A DNA stretch of 64,000 bases from Janthinobacterium rivuli (GTDB lineage: Bacteria > Pseudomonadota > Gammaproteobacteria > Burkholderiales > Burkholderiaceae_D), in NCBI RefSeq assembly GCF_029690045.1, contig NZ_CP121464.1, forward strand, positions 1,612,001 to 1,676,000, written 5' to 3'. Below, in pieces: positions 34,088 through 42,627 of the stretch. Below the pieces are notes generated by a model. It was not told where the DNA came from. It ran no database searches and saw only the letters and a list, made by a program, of their open reading frames with translations. The translations under genes and the position numbers were made by a program. How positions within the stretch are numbered: the first letter of the stretch is position 1; each line of letters starts with the position of its first letter.

Positions 34088-35047
34088 ATGACATTTCTCT
34101 CCATACTTTGCGCATTGCTGATCGAGCAGCTCAAACCTTTGCGCGCGGACAATCCGATCTACGCCGAAATCAAGAGCCTGGCGATGCGCATGGAGACCTG
34201 GTTCAATGCCGGCCACGCCAACCATGGCCGCATGGGCTGGTTCCTCATGATCGGTGCGTTGATGGTGCCGACGGCAGGCGTGTACTGGCTCTTGCGGTAT
34301 TACCAGCTGACCCCCCTGGCCTTCGTCTGGAACGTCCTTATCGTCTACCTGACCCTGGGCTTCCGTCACTACAGCCATTATTTCACCTCGATCCAGCTGG
34401 CCCTGAGCGCCGGCGACGAAGCGTCCGCGCGCACCTTGCTGGGCGAGTGGACCAAACTCGACACGGTAGGCATGGAAGCAAGCGAAATCGCCCGCATCGC
34501 CGTGGAAAAAGCCCTGATCACGACGCACCGCAATGTGTTTGGCGTGTTCTTCTGGTTCCTGATGCCGGTGGGTCCTGCCTGCGCCGTGATGTACCGCGTG
34601 GCCGAATACCTGGCGCGCGCCTGGAACGAGCCTGAGCACATGCGCAATGAAGCGTTCGGCCAGTTCGCCGCGCGCGCCTTTTACTGGATCGACTGGATCC
34701 CCGTGCGCCTGACGGCCGTGGCGTTTGCCGTGGTCGGCAATTTCGAGGATGCCATCTACGCCTGGCGCAATTTCGCCCAGCGCTGGCAGGACGAGGCCAT
34801 CGGCATCATCCTGACGGCCGGCGGCGGCGCCATGGGCGTACGCCTGGGCACGCCAGCGGAAACGGCGGCCCGCGTGCTCGTCACGCCGGACATGGCCGTC
34901 GATGACAGCGACAGCGAAAGCGATATCCTGCCAGGCGAAGAGCCGGGCGCGCGCGCCTTGCAGAGCACGGTGGGCCTGGTCTGGCGCGCCTTGCTGCTGT
35001 GGATGCTGCTGCTGTTGTTGATGTCGGGCGCCGTTTTCCTCGGCTGA
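34088..35047 (+). CDS. CobD/CbiB-family membrane protein
   Basis: A 319-residue membrane protein of the CobD/CbiB family, though no cobalamin genes are near it. The stretch RHYSHYFTSIQLALSAGDEASARTLL and FGQFAARAFYWIDWIPVRLTAVAFAVVGNFEDA are the family core. It has about five transmembrane helices, the last two at the C-terminus. In cobalamin makers the enzyme joins aminopropanol to cobyrinate; a stand-alone copy in this order (next to DUF3579) is common in Burkholderiales and its role is unclear. Confidence 0.85.
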   Translation: MTFLSILCALLIEQLKPLRADNPIYAEIKSLAMRMETWFNAGHANHGRMGWFLMIGALMVPTAGVYWLLRYYQLTPLAFVWNVLIVYLTLGFRHYSHYFTSIQLALSAGDEASARTLLGEWTKLDTVGMEASEIARIAVEKALITTHRNVFGVFFWFLMPVGPACAVMYRVAEYLARAWNEPEHMRNEAFGQFAARAFYWIDWIPVRLTAVAFAVVGNFEDAIYAWRNFAQRWQDEAIGIILTAGGGAMGVRLGTPAETAARVLVTPDMAVDDSDSESDILPGEEPGARALQSTVGLVWRALLLWMLLLLLMSGAVFLG

Positions 35048-35271
35048 CGCGGGCGCACACGCGCCATCCATGCGCCTTGCGCGTGGAACAAGGTTAAAAT
35101 AGGGGCTGGCGCGTTAGGCGTGCCGGCCCCTGTTTGCATCGTCAGGGCAGATCGAGGTAGAACCCAAGTCTTCTATAAGATATAATACTGGCTTACCGCA
35201 GCAAACGTAGTTGACTACCAGCCCGGCTTACCCGCCGGGGCCATTCACGCAATCCAGTCCCGACAAGCCAC

Positions 35272-35607
35272 ATGGCCGAGTTATCTCAAAAAACAGGGGA
35301 ACTCTCAGACGAGTTCTTCATCCTTGGTCTCACCAGCAATGGCAAGCAATTCCGACCCAGCGATTGGGCCGAGCGCCTTTGTGGAGTGATGTCCTGTTTC
35401 AATCCCGAAGGTGGCGGGCGCAATGCGCACCTCCAGTATTCGCCCTACGTGCGCCCGACCGTCGTCAATGGCGTCAAATCGGTGGTGGTCAACACGAAGT
35501 TGCGCGAGATCGAGCCGATGGCGTTTCACTTCGTGCGCGAATTTGCCAAGGATAACGACCTGCAAATCGTCGAAGCCTGCTTCCTGCCGCCCCCCGAAGA
35601 AAAGTAA
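35272..35607 (+). CDS. DUF3579 protein
   Basis: A 111-residue soluble protein of family DUF3579, whose function is unknown. It has DEFFILGLTSNGKQFRPSDWAERLCGVMS and VRPTVVNGVKSVVVNTKLREIEPMAFHFVREFAKDND, the family's conserved stretches. A -10 box TATAAT (35181-35186) lies about 86 bp upstream. It follows the CobD/CbiB-like gene as in related beta-proteobacteria. Confidence 0.88.
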   Translation: MAELSQKTGELSDEFFILGLTSNGKQFRPSDWAERLCGVMSCFNPEGGGRNAHLQYSPYVRPTVVNGVKSVVVNTKLREIEPMAFHFVREFAKDNDLQIVEACFLPPPEEK

Positions 35608-35633
35608 GACTCGTTTCATTGATGTGCCTCAAA

Positions 35634-35647
35634 CCCGCCACGGCGGG
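35634..35647 (+). other. Short GC hairpin between DUF3579 and CBS genes
   Basis: Stem CCCGCC / GGCGGG with a 2-nt loop. A 2-nt loop is tight and there is no T tract, so it is recorded as a structural feature only. Confidence 0.4.
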
Positions 35648-35688
35648 CTGGCGTAGCGTGGACACTCTGCCTCAAACGGAGTGGCGAC

Positions 35689-36138
35689 ATGCGCATCGGC
35701 GACATCTGTACCCTGCACACCATCCATTGCCAGCGTGACACCAGCGTGCAAGACGCGGCGCTGCTGATGCGCCAGCACCACGTGGGCGACCTGATCGTGG
35801 CCGAGCAGCCGAACGGCGAGCGCGTCCCCATCGGCATCCTCACCGACCGCGACATCGTCATTTCCGTCATCGCCCTGGGCCTCGACCCCGCCAGCCTGCT
35901 GGTGGGCGACATCATGAGCGCGCAGCTGCTCACGGCCAGCGAAGACGAAGACGTCTACGACATCATCGAACGCATGCGCGTCAACGGCATCCGGCGCCTG
36001 CCCGTGGTCAACAGCCTGGGTGCGCTTTCCGGCGTCGTCAGCATCGACGACCTGCTGGCCTTCCTGGCCCAGGAGATGGCCGAGCTGGCGCGTATCAGCA
36101 GCGGCCAGCTGGTGCATGAAAAGCGCACCAGAAAGTAA
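35689..36138 (+). CDS. Two-CBS-domain protein
   Basis: A 149-residue stand-alone CBS-pair protein. The first CBS motif (about residues 8-65) contains ILTDRDIVISVIALGLDP and the second (about 75-130) contains RRLPVVNSLGALSGVVSIDDLL. CBS pairs bind adenosyl nucleotides such as AMP or ATP and tune partner proteins; no partner is encoded adjacent. The ATG at 35689 begins MRIGDICTLHT. Confidence 0.88.
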   Translation: MRIGDICTLHTIHCQRDTSVQDAALLMRQHHVGDLIVAEQPNGERVPIGILTDRDIVISVIALGLDPASLLVGDIMSAQLLTASEDEDVYDIIERMRVNGIRRLPVVNSLGALSGVVSIDDLLAFLAQEMAELARISSGQLVHEKRTRK

Positions 36139-36216
36139 GCCGGTATTGCGCAATTCCGGTCAAGTCACGCCTGCCTGAAAATGCTACAGTCGCTGCTCGT
36201 TCAACGGGAAGCGTCC

Positions 36217-37035
36217 ATGCACACTCTGGCCAAGGCACTCTGGTATATCGAATCGCATTATGCGCAAAATATTTCGCTCGGCGACATCGCCCACGTGGGC
36301 GGCGCCTCGCCGTGCCACCTGACGCGCGCGTTTGGCCTGGCCACGGGCCACTCCGTGATGCGCTATGTGCGGGCGCGCCGGCTCAGCGAGGCGGCCCGCG
36401 CGCTGGCGCAGGGCGCGCAAGACATCCTCGCCGTCGCCCTGCAGGCCGGCTACAGTTCCCATGAGGCATTTACACGGGCCTTCCGCGACCAGTTCCAGAT
36501 CACGCCGGAAAAGGTGCGGGCCCAGCGCCACGTTGCCAACCTCGCGCTGGTGGACGCCATCAAAATGGATGTGGCGCCTGGCGTGGCCCTGGAAGCGCCG
36601 CGTTTCGAGCAGGGTCCCGCCTTGCTGCTGGCCGGCCTCGTCGAACGTTATCGCGCCGAAACGGCTGCCGGCATCCCCGCCCTGTGGCAGCGCTTTCTGC
36701 CCCATGCGGCGCCCGGCCAGCTGGTGTATGGCGTGTGCTGCAACAATGACGAGGCGGGCAATTTCGATTACCTGTGCGCCATGCCGGTGAGCGACTTTTC
36801 CCAGGCCCCCGAGGGCTGGATGCGGCTGCGCATCGCGCCGCGGCGCTATGCCGTGTTTCATCACCGCGGCCACATTTCCACCATCCGCGCCACCTGGCAT
36901 ACGGTGTGGAACGAGTGGTTGCCCCAGTCCGGCCTGGAAGTGGCCGACGCGCCCGATTTTGAACGTTACGACCAGCAGTTCGACCCCGCCAGCGGCATCG
37001 GCGGCGTGGAAATCTGGCTCCCCTTGAAAGCATGA
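36217..37035 (+). CDS. AraC-type regulator with GyrI-like effector domain
   Basis: A 272-residue regulator. The N-terminal AraC double helix-turn-helix covers residues 1-105 (ALWYIESHYAQNISLGDIAHVGG, then AGYSSHEAFTRAFRDQFQITPEKVR). The C-terminal half (about 115-270) is a GyrI-like ligand-binding domain, ending with YDQQFDPASGIGGVEIWLPL. Such proteins often respond to multidrug or membrane stress. The ATG at 36217 is preceded by GGGAAG; an in-frame ATG at 36181 would add 12 residues. Its end overlaps the next gene by 4 bp (ATGA), so the two are translationally coupled. Confidence 0.88.
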   Translation: MHTLAKALWYIESHYAQNISLGDIAHVGGASPCHLTRAFGLATGHSVMRYVRARRLSEAARALAQGAQDILAVALQAGYSSHEAFTRAFRDQFQITPEKVRAQRHVANLALVDAIKMDVAPGVALEAPRFEQGPALLLAGLVERYRAETAAGIPALWQRFLPHAAPGQLVYGVCCNNDEAGNFDYLCAMPVSDFSQAPEGWMRLRIAPRRYAVFHHRGHISTIRATWHTVWNEWLPQSGLEVADAPDFERYDQQFDPASGIGGVEIWLPLKA

Positions 37036-38507
37036 GCATGCTCAATACCTTGTCCAATACCTTGTCTGCGCCGGCCCTGTTTGCCGGCGGCACCGCGCTG
37101 CGCCAGCGCCTGTTGCAAATCGCTGCCGCTCTGGCGGCCGGCGTGCCTTTGTACTGGGTGCTGGGACCGCAGCCGCTGGGCCCGCTGGCCTGGTGCGCGC
37201 CGCTGCCCGTGCTGTGGCTGGCCCTGCGCTCGTCGCGTCGCGATGCGGCCTGGATGACGTTCCTGGCCGCCGTGCTCGGCTTGTCGTCGAACCTTGCCTA
37301 TTTCCGCCTGCTGATGCCTTTGCCGGCCGTGCTGGCCGCGATCGCCGTCAAGGCACTGCTGTGGCTGCTGGTGGTACTGGCCACGCGGCGCCTCGTGCTG
37401 CGCTACAGGGCAAGCTGGACGGTGCTGGCGTATCCCGCGCTGTGGGTCGCCATCGATACCCTGATGGCCGCATTGCTGCCGGACGGTAACTGGGGCAGCC
37501 TCGCGTATTCGCAAGCCGATAATATTGCCGTGTTGCAGGTGGCGGCCCTGGCCGGCGTGCCTGGCCTGCTTTTCTTGCTGTGCCTGGTGCCATCCGCGCT
37601 GGCCTTGCTGCTGGCCGGGGGCCGCGCGTATGTGCCAGCGGCGAGCACAGCCGTGCTGCTGCTGGCGGCCGCGTGGGCCGGTGGCGCCTGGCGCGTGCAC
37701 GGCGCCCCTGCGCCGTCCGGCCCGCTGGCGGGGCTGGTGACCATCGATGACTTTATCGGCCCGGCCACGCCGCCGGCGCGCGCGCAAGCCATCTGGGACC
37801 AGTACGCGCGCCACGTCGAAGCGCTGGCCGGGCAGGGTGCCACGCTGGTGCTGCTGCCGGAAAAGATCGCCGTGCTGGACCCCGCGCAGGCGGACGCCGT
37901 GCGGCAGCGTTTCCAGGCGCTGGCGCGCGGCACGGGCGCGTGGATCACCGTGGGGATTGGCGTGCAGGACGCCGCCGGCCGGCGCAACCTGGCCTGGTTG
38001 TTCGCGCCCGATGGCGCGGTGCCCGTCAGCTATCAGAAACAGCATCTGGCGCCGCCCGAGCGCGAGTTTCTTGCCGGTAGCGCATATGCCGTGCAGCCGG
38101 TGGCGGGGCAGGCCATGGGCCTGGCCATCTGCAAGGACATGCATTTTGCCTCCCTGGGGCAGACGTATGGCGCGGCCGGCGCGCAGGCGATGCTGGTGCC
38201 GGCCTGGGATTTTCAACTGGACGCCTGGATGGGCGCGCGCATGACGGTCGTGCGCGGCGTGGAAAACGGTTACGCCGTGCTGCGCGCGGCGCGCGAGGGC
38301 GTGCTGACGGTCAGCGATGCGTATGGCCGCGTACTGGTGGAACGGGCCAGCAGCGCCATGCCGGGCAGCACCTTGCTGGCGCCGCTGCCGGCGCAGCCGT
38401 CTATTGCCACTTGGGCTGGATGGCTGGGGCCGCTATTCGGCTGGCTGTGCGTGGCGCTAAGCGTGATCCTGCTGTGCATGGGCCGCCGCGCCGCGCCCGC
38501 TGCCTGA
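37032..38507 (+). CDS. Apolipoprotein N-acyltransferase-like membrane nitrilase (Lnt paralogue)
   Basis: A 491-residue protein with about seven hydrophobic segments before residue 225 and one at the C-terminus (about 465-485), enclosing a nitrilase-type domain. The presumed catalytic triad is Glu277 (LLPEK), Lys336 (YQKQH) and Cys367 (AICKDM). Lnt adds a third acyl chain to lipoproteins, but the Cys context here (ICKD instead of ICYE) and weak similarity elsewhere suggest a diverged paralogue rather than the main Lnt. Coupled to the AraC/GyrI gene by a 4-bp overlap, which probably regulates it. Confidence 0.8.
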   Translation: MSMLNTLSNTLSAPALFAGGTALRQRLLQIAAALAAGVPLYWVLGPQPLGPLAWCAPLPVLWLALRSSRRDAAWMTFLAAVLGLSSNLAYFRLLMPLPAVLAAIAVKALLWLLVVLATRRLVLRYRASWTVLAYPALWVAIDTLMAALLPDGNWGSLAYSQADNIAVLQVAALAGVPGLLFLLCLVPSALALLLAGGRAYVPAASTAVLLLAAAWAGGAWRVHGAPAPSGPLAGLVTIDDFIGPATPPARAQAIWDQYARHVEALAGQGATLVLLPEKIAVLDPAQADAVRQRFQALARGTGAWITVGIGVQDAAGRRNLAWLFAPDGAVPVSYQKQHLAPPEREFLAGSAYAVQPVAGQAMGLAICKDMHFASLGQTYGAAGAQAMLVPAWDFQLDAWMGARMTVVRGVENGYAVLRAAREGVLTVSDAYGRVLVERASSAMPGSTLLAPLPAQPSIATWAGWLGPLFGWLCVALSVILLCMGRRAAPAA

Positions 38508-38700
38508 GGCATAAGGCTCTGTTTTGTTGCAATGCGCAAAAGCGTATTGCACGGCCTTATTTTATATTCCGCGCAGGCAGCCACATAATCGCCGCCGATG
38601 ATTGCACCATCGCCGTGCATATATTCGGCGAGATACCGGCATATATATTGCACTGCAATAAGTGGTGTTATCTGGTATTGAGAAATTCGGCCATCTGGTA

Positions 38701-39441
38701 TTAATTGGTACTTAATTCCGCCACGAAGTCATACATATCGCCGCGGAAGTAGGAGCGGCAAAATTCCACGGCGCGGCCATCGCGCAAAAAGCCCAGCCTT
38801 TCCACCGACAAGCCCGCGTCGCCTTCCTCCGCCTGCAACAGGCTGGCCTGTTCCCCCGTCAACAAAAGCGCGCTGAGCCGCTGCAAGGCGCGCACGGGCC
38901 GGTTGCCGGCCTGTTCCAGCGCGTCATACATCGATACGTCGACTGCGTCGAGCGCCGGCAGGCAACTGGCGACGATGGTCGCGTACTCCAGGCACATCGG
39001 TATTTCGTCCGCATAGCGGATGCGGTGGAAGCGGTACACGGGCGCGCCCGGCGACAGCCGCAGGCGCAAGGCCTCTTCCGGCGTGACGGTGCCCTCCGCG
39101 CGCTTGAGCCACACGCTGCGCGGCGTGCGTCCGCGCGCCCGCATGTCCTCGGAAAACGAGGTCAGCTTGGCGAAATTTTTCTCGATGCGCGTATTGATGA
39201 AATTGCCCGAGCCGGGGCGCCGCACCAGCAAGCCCTCGTTGACGAGGCCATCGATGGCCTTGCGCACGGTGATGCGCGAGACGGACAGGTCGCTGGCCAG
39301 CTGGCGCTCGGCCGGCAGGGCTTCCTCTGGGCCGAGGATGCGCTTGTCGATCGCTTCGCGCAGCGCGCGCTGCAGTTGCTGGTACAGGGGCAGGCTACTC
39401 GTCTGCCCCAGGCCTTGCATGATGTGAGCCAGGGTGGTCAT
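38701..39441 (-). CDS. GntR/HutC-type regulator, NagR-like, of the chitin locus
   Basis: A 246-residue GntR regulator. The winged helix is at residues 15-80 (LPAERQLASDLSVSRITVRKAIDGLV) and a UTRA ligand domain follows (about 95-240, with FSEDMRARGRTPRSVWLKR). UTRA regulators bind sugar phosphates such as GlcN6P or GlcNAc6P. It has the same length as, and is clearly paralogous to, the regulator at 55512-56252, and is divergent from the receptor gene. ATG at 39441 used, since a longer frame to 39513 has no good site. Confidence 0.9.
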   Translation of the reverse strand: MTTLAHIMQGLGQTSSLPLYQQLQRALREAIDKRILGPEEALPAERQLASDLSVSRITVRKAIDGLVNEGLLVRRPGSGNFINTRIEKNFAKLTSFSEDMRARGRTPRSVWLKRAEGTVTPEEALRLRLSPGAPVYRFHRIRYADEIPMCLEYATIVASCLPALDAVDVSMYDALEQAGNRPVRALQRLSALLLTGEQASLLQAEEGDAGLSVERLGFLRDGRAVEFCRSYFRGDMYDFVAELSTN

Positions 39442-39829
39442 ACGCTGAGGGTCTCCGTTACGGCGCGTTGCAGACGCGCTCTGTATCTGTTTTGTGTCGC
39501 TGGATAATACCAAAAAAGGCCGTTATAAAACCAATTTGAATTATCAGGCCAGCAATTTATGCCCTGCCTCACAGGTATTTAACCGGCTCATACGGGCTAC
39601 GGATTGATTTGGATAAAGTGGTCTGTGTGATTCAAGCAACGTTATAAAAAAAAAGTTGCAACTGGTAGTGTTCTGGTATTGGATAGTAGTATATTGGCGT
39701 TGAATTGGTTTTGTAAGTGGTTGTGCCGAAGGGTCTGCAGCATGCCGGCGAGAGTGGGCGGGCTGGAAAGAAGACCTACATTAAAAATGAAAAGGTTCCA
39801 ATCCTGGAGCCTAAATCAAGGGGGAGTAC
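39442..39829. promoter_or_regulatory. 388-bp divergent regulatory region of gntR and the TonB receptor
   Basis: AT-rich gap. It contains AATACCA (39506-39512) near the gntR start, AGGTATTTAA (39573-39582), and a pair CTGGTA (39662) / CTGGTATTG (39673) spaced 11 bp. A GCAAC / GTTGC arm pair with an A-rich loop lies near 39634-39657. The receptor ATG has GGGGGAG just before it. The GGTATT-type half-sites match those ahead of the kinase operon and are candidate GntR operators. Confidence 0.5.
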
Positions 39830-42505
39830 ATGAAACGCAATTTGACAGCTAGCGGTGTAACGCGCCTGACGCCTATCGCGGCAGCCGTGGGGTTGATGGT
39901 ACTGGGTGCGAGTTTTGCCGCCCAGGCGCAGGAAGCAGTGCAGCCGGATTCAAGTGTTGTGGTGGTAACCGGCGTGCGCGCCGCAATGGCCCAGTCGCTC
40001 AATCAAAAGCGTAATTCCGACTCCCTGGTCGAAGTCGTCACGGCCGAAGACGTGGGCAAGATGCCGGACAAGAGCGTTGCCGATTCGCTGCAGCGCATCC
40101 CTGGCGTGTCCGTCGCCACGGCAGGCGGCTCCGAAGGCGGCTTTGGCGACAATGACCGCGTCAGCCTGAAAGGCACGCCGTCGAACCTGACCTTGACCAC
40201 CCTGAACGGCCACACCGTGTCGAGCGGCGACTGGTATATCTCGAATATCACGAACGGCGGCCGCAGCGTCAGCTACTCCATGTTCCCGTCCGAGCTGATC
40301 GGCCGCGTCACCGTACACAAAAGCTCGCAAGCGGACCTGATCGAAGGCGGCGCCGCCGGCAATGTCAATATCGAAACCCGCAAGCCCTTGAGCTTCAAGA
40401 AGAATCTGACCCTGATGGGTTCGATTGAAGGCGCTTACACGGAATCGTCCAAGAAAACCGATGCGCAAGTCAGCGGCTTGATCAACTGGAAGAACGACGC
40501 CAACGACCTGGGTATCTTGCTGCAGGTGTTTAACGAAAAACGCACCTTGCGCCGCCAGGGCCAGGAATTCCTGTGGTGGGAAAAGCTTGACGACACGAAT
40601 GCGAAAGCCTGGATTGCCGCCAATCCTTCAATCGCAGGCAAGTCTTTGTCATTCCTGACCGGTTCATCGCTGTTTGAGCAGAAGCGCCAGCGCAAGGGCG
40701 GCTCGCTGGACATCGAATACAAGGTATCGAACGACCTGAGCTTCAACGTCAACGGCTTCTACACCCGCCTCGATGCGGACAACGTCAATACCAACTTCAT
40801 GCTGGCGCCGTATCAAGTCCTGTCGAATAACTGGAGCAACGTGGGTGGCGCCATCCCGTCGTCGTACACGCTCAAGGGCAACACGATTACGTCGATCGCC
40901 TTCCCGTCGAAGTGCCCGGTCGCCGATTGCTCGGAAATGGGCGCCTCGGTGCAGGACATCATTGCCCGTCCAGGTTCCTACAGCGATTCGAAATTTGTCG
41001 ACTTTAACTTCAAGTACCGCGCCAACGCCAACCTGAAGTTTACTGGCCAGGTCGGTACCACGCGCGGCACAGGCCACGCCCGCGACTACGCGTATGAAGG
41101 CTGGCTGGCCTATTCGGGCAGCAGTCTGACCATGCATGGCACCGATGCGCCGGCCAATGTCGTCATCGACAATGCCGCGACCTTGAATCCGCGCACCGGC
41201 GCCCCGTTCTTCACCGGTTGGGCAACGGACACCACCACGCGTGACAAGGAAAACTATGGCCAGGTCGATGGTGCCTACAGCACCGTATGGGATGCCGTGC
41301 CGACCATCCGTTTTGGTCTGCGTACCGCCAAGCATGACCGTTCCCTGACCGCGCTCGAAGGCACCTATGGAGCGGGCGCCGGTCTGCTGGAAAATGTGCC
41401 GAAAGGCTTGACGCGTTTCCCGACCAGTCCCCTGGCCAACGTGCTGCAGAATCCCTGGACCTTCAGCGGTTCCTCGATGAAGGAGTGGGGCGACAAGTAC
41501 GTGACGTACGACAGGCATGCTTACCAGGGCGAATTCCAGATGACGGAAAAGGCCAATGCCGCCTACGTCATGGGTGACCTGAACTTTGCCGACGTGCAAG
41601 GTAACTTCGGTGTGCGTTATGTCAAGACCGAGATCGACGTGGCCAATGCATCGCCGAACACCGTGTGGAAACCAACCCTCACCTCGAATACCTACAATAA
41701 CTTCCTGCCGAGCGTGAACTTGCGCACGGACCTGGCGAAGAATGTCGTGTTGCGCGGCGCGGCCAGCCGCACCATGGCGCGTCCTGACTTTGGCGCACTG
41801 GGTGCCTTGAGCCTGAACGACTTGACGATGTCCGGTTCCGGCGGCAATCCGAACCTGAAGCCGATCATGTCGAACAACGTCGATGCGGGCGTGGAATGGT
41901 ACTTCATGCCGAAGTCGCTGATCGCCGTGAACCTGTATCAGATGAAACTGGGTTCGTATGTCACCTACGGCTCGTCGGTGGCGCAGTACTACAACACGAC
42001 TCTGGGTCGCGTAACCAACTACAACATGAGCGCCGCCGTCAATACCAAGGCGCGCGTGCGTGGCGTGGAACTGCAGTACACCCAGGACCTGAGCAATGGT
42101 TTCGGCTTCAGCGCCAACTACACCTATGCTGACGGCAAGGAAACGCAAGCGGCGCCAAAATCGGCGTGCGCCGATGAAGGCAACTGCGATATGGTCGGCA
42201 CGTCGAAGAACTCGTACAACCTGTCGGGCTTCTTTGAAAATGCCAAATGGAGCGCGCGCCTGAACTACAGCTTCCGTTCCGCCTTCCTGAACGGCCTGGA
42301 TCGCAAGAGCGCCATTTACCAGGATGACGTCGCCACCGTTTCGGCTTCCGTCAACTACAACATCAACGAGTTCCTGACCCTGTCGCTGGAAGGCAAGGAC
42401 TTGAACAATCCGCTGTTGAAATCGTATGCCTCGACCAAAGACCAGCCGCGCGCGTTCTACAAGAATGGCCGCCAGGTATTCTTCGGCCTGCGTGGCAAGA
42501 TGTAA
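39830..42505 (+). CDS. TonB-dependent receptor, probable chitooligosaccharide importer
   Basis: An 891-residue outer-membrane receptor of the TonB-Xanth-Caul type. Signal peptide residues 1-34 (cleavage after SFAAQAQ), then a TonB box-like stretch VVVVTGVRAAMAQSLNQKRN, a plug domain with DVGKMPDKSVADSLQRIPGV and the plug-end motif SSQADLIEGGAAGNVNIETR, and a 22-strand barrel ending in a C-terminal aromatic-rich strand (RQVFFGLRGKM). Members of this type carry oligosaccharides. Its place before a chitinase and NagX-like gene supports chitooligosaccharide as substrate. Codon use is like the neighbours. Confidence 0.9.
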   Translation: MKRNLTASGVTRLTPIAAAVGLMVLGASFAAQAQEAVQPDSSVVVVTGVRAAMAQSLNQKRNSDSLVEVVTAEDVGKMPDKSVADSLQRIPGVSVATAGGSEGGFGDNDRVSLKGTPSNLTLTTLNGHTVSSGDWYISNITNGGRSVSYSMFPSELIGRVTVHKSSQADLIEGGAAGNVNIETRKPLSFKKNLTLMGSIEGAYTESSKKTDAQVSGLINWKNDANDLGILLQVFNEKRTLRRQGQEFLWWEKLDDTNAKAWIAANPSIAGKSLSFLTGSSLFEQKRQRKGGSLDIEYKVSNDLSFNVNGFYTRLDADNVNTNFMLAPYQVLSNNWSNVGGAIPSSYTLKGNTITSIAFPSKCPVADCSEMGASVQDIIARPGSYSDSKFVDFNFKYRANANLKFTGQVGTTRGTGHARDYAYEGWLAYSGSSLTMHGTDAPANVVIDNAATLNPRTGAPFFTGWATDTTTRDKENYGQVDGAYSTVWDAVPTIRFGLRTAKHDRSLTALEGTYGAGAGLLENVPKGLTRFPTSPLANVLQNPWTFSGSSMKEWGDKYVTYDRHAYQGEFQMTEKANAAYVMGDLNFADVQGNFGVRYVKTEIDVANASPNTVWKPTLTSNTYNNFLPSVNLRTDLAKNVVLRGAASRTMARPDFGALGALSLNDLTMSGSGGNPNLKPIMSNNVDAGVEWYFMPKSLIAVNLYQMKLGSYVTYGSSVAQYYNTTLGRVTNYNMSAAVNTKARVRGVELQYTQDLSNGFGFSANYTYADGKETQAAPKSACADEGNCDMVGTSKNSYNLSGFFENAKWSARLNYSFRSAFLNGLDRKSAIYQDDVATVSASVNYNINEFLTLSLEGKDLNNPLLKSYASTKDQPRAFYKNGRQVFFGLRGKM

Positions 42506-42555
42506 GACGTTTTACTTGGTTAATGCCTCCCGGCGGACACCCGGGATGGCATGAC

Positions 42556-42589
42556 AATGGCGGAGCGCAGCTGGCTCCGCCATTTTTTT
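42556..42589 (+). terminator. Terminator between the TonB receptor and the chitinase gene
   Basis: 11-bp stem AATGGCGGAGC / GCTCCGCCATT with a 7-nt loop and a seven-T run, 39 bp before the chitinase ATG. Strong in form; partial read-through would be needed to link the genes. Confidence 0.9.
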
Positions 42590-42627
42590 ATTGCAAGATG
42601 GATTTTTTATAGGGTGGGATACCTCCG

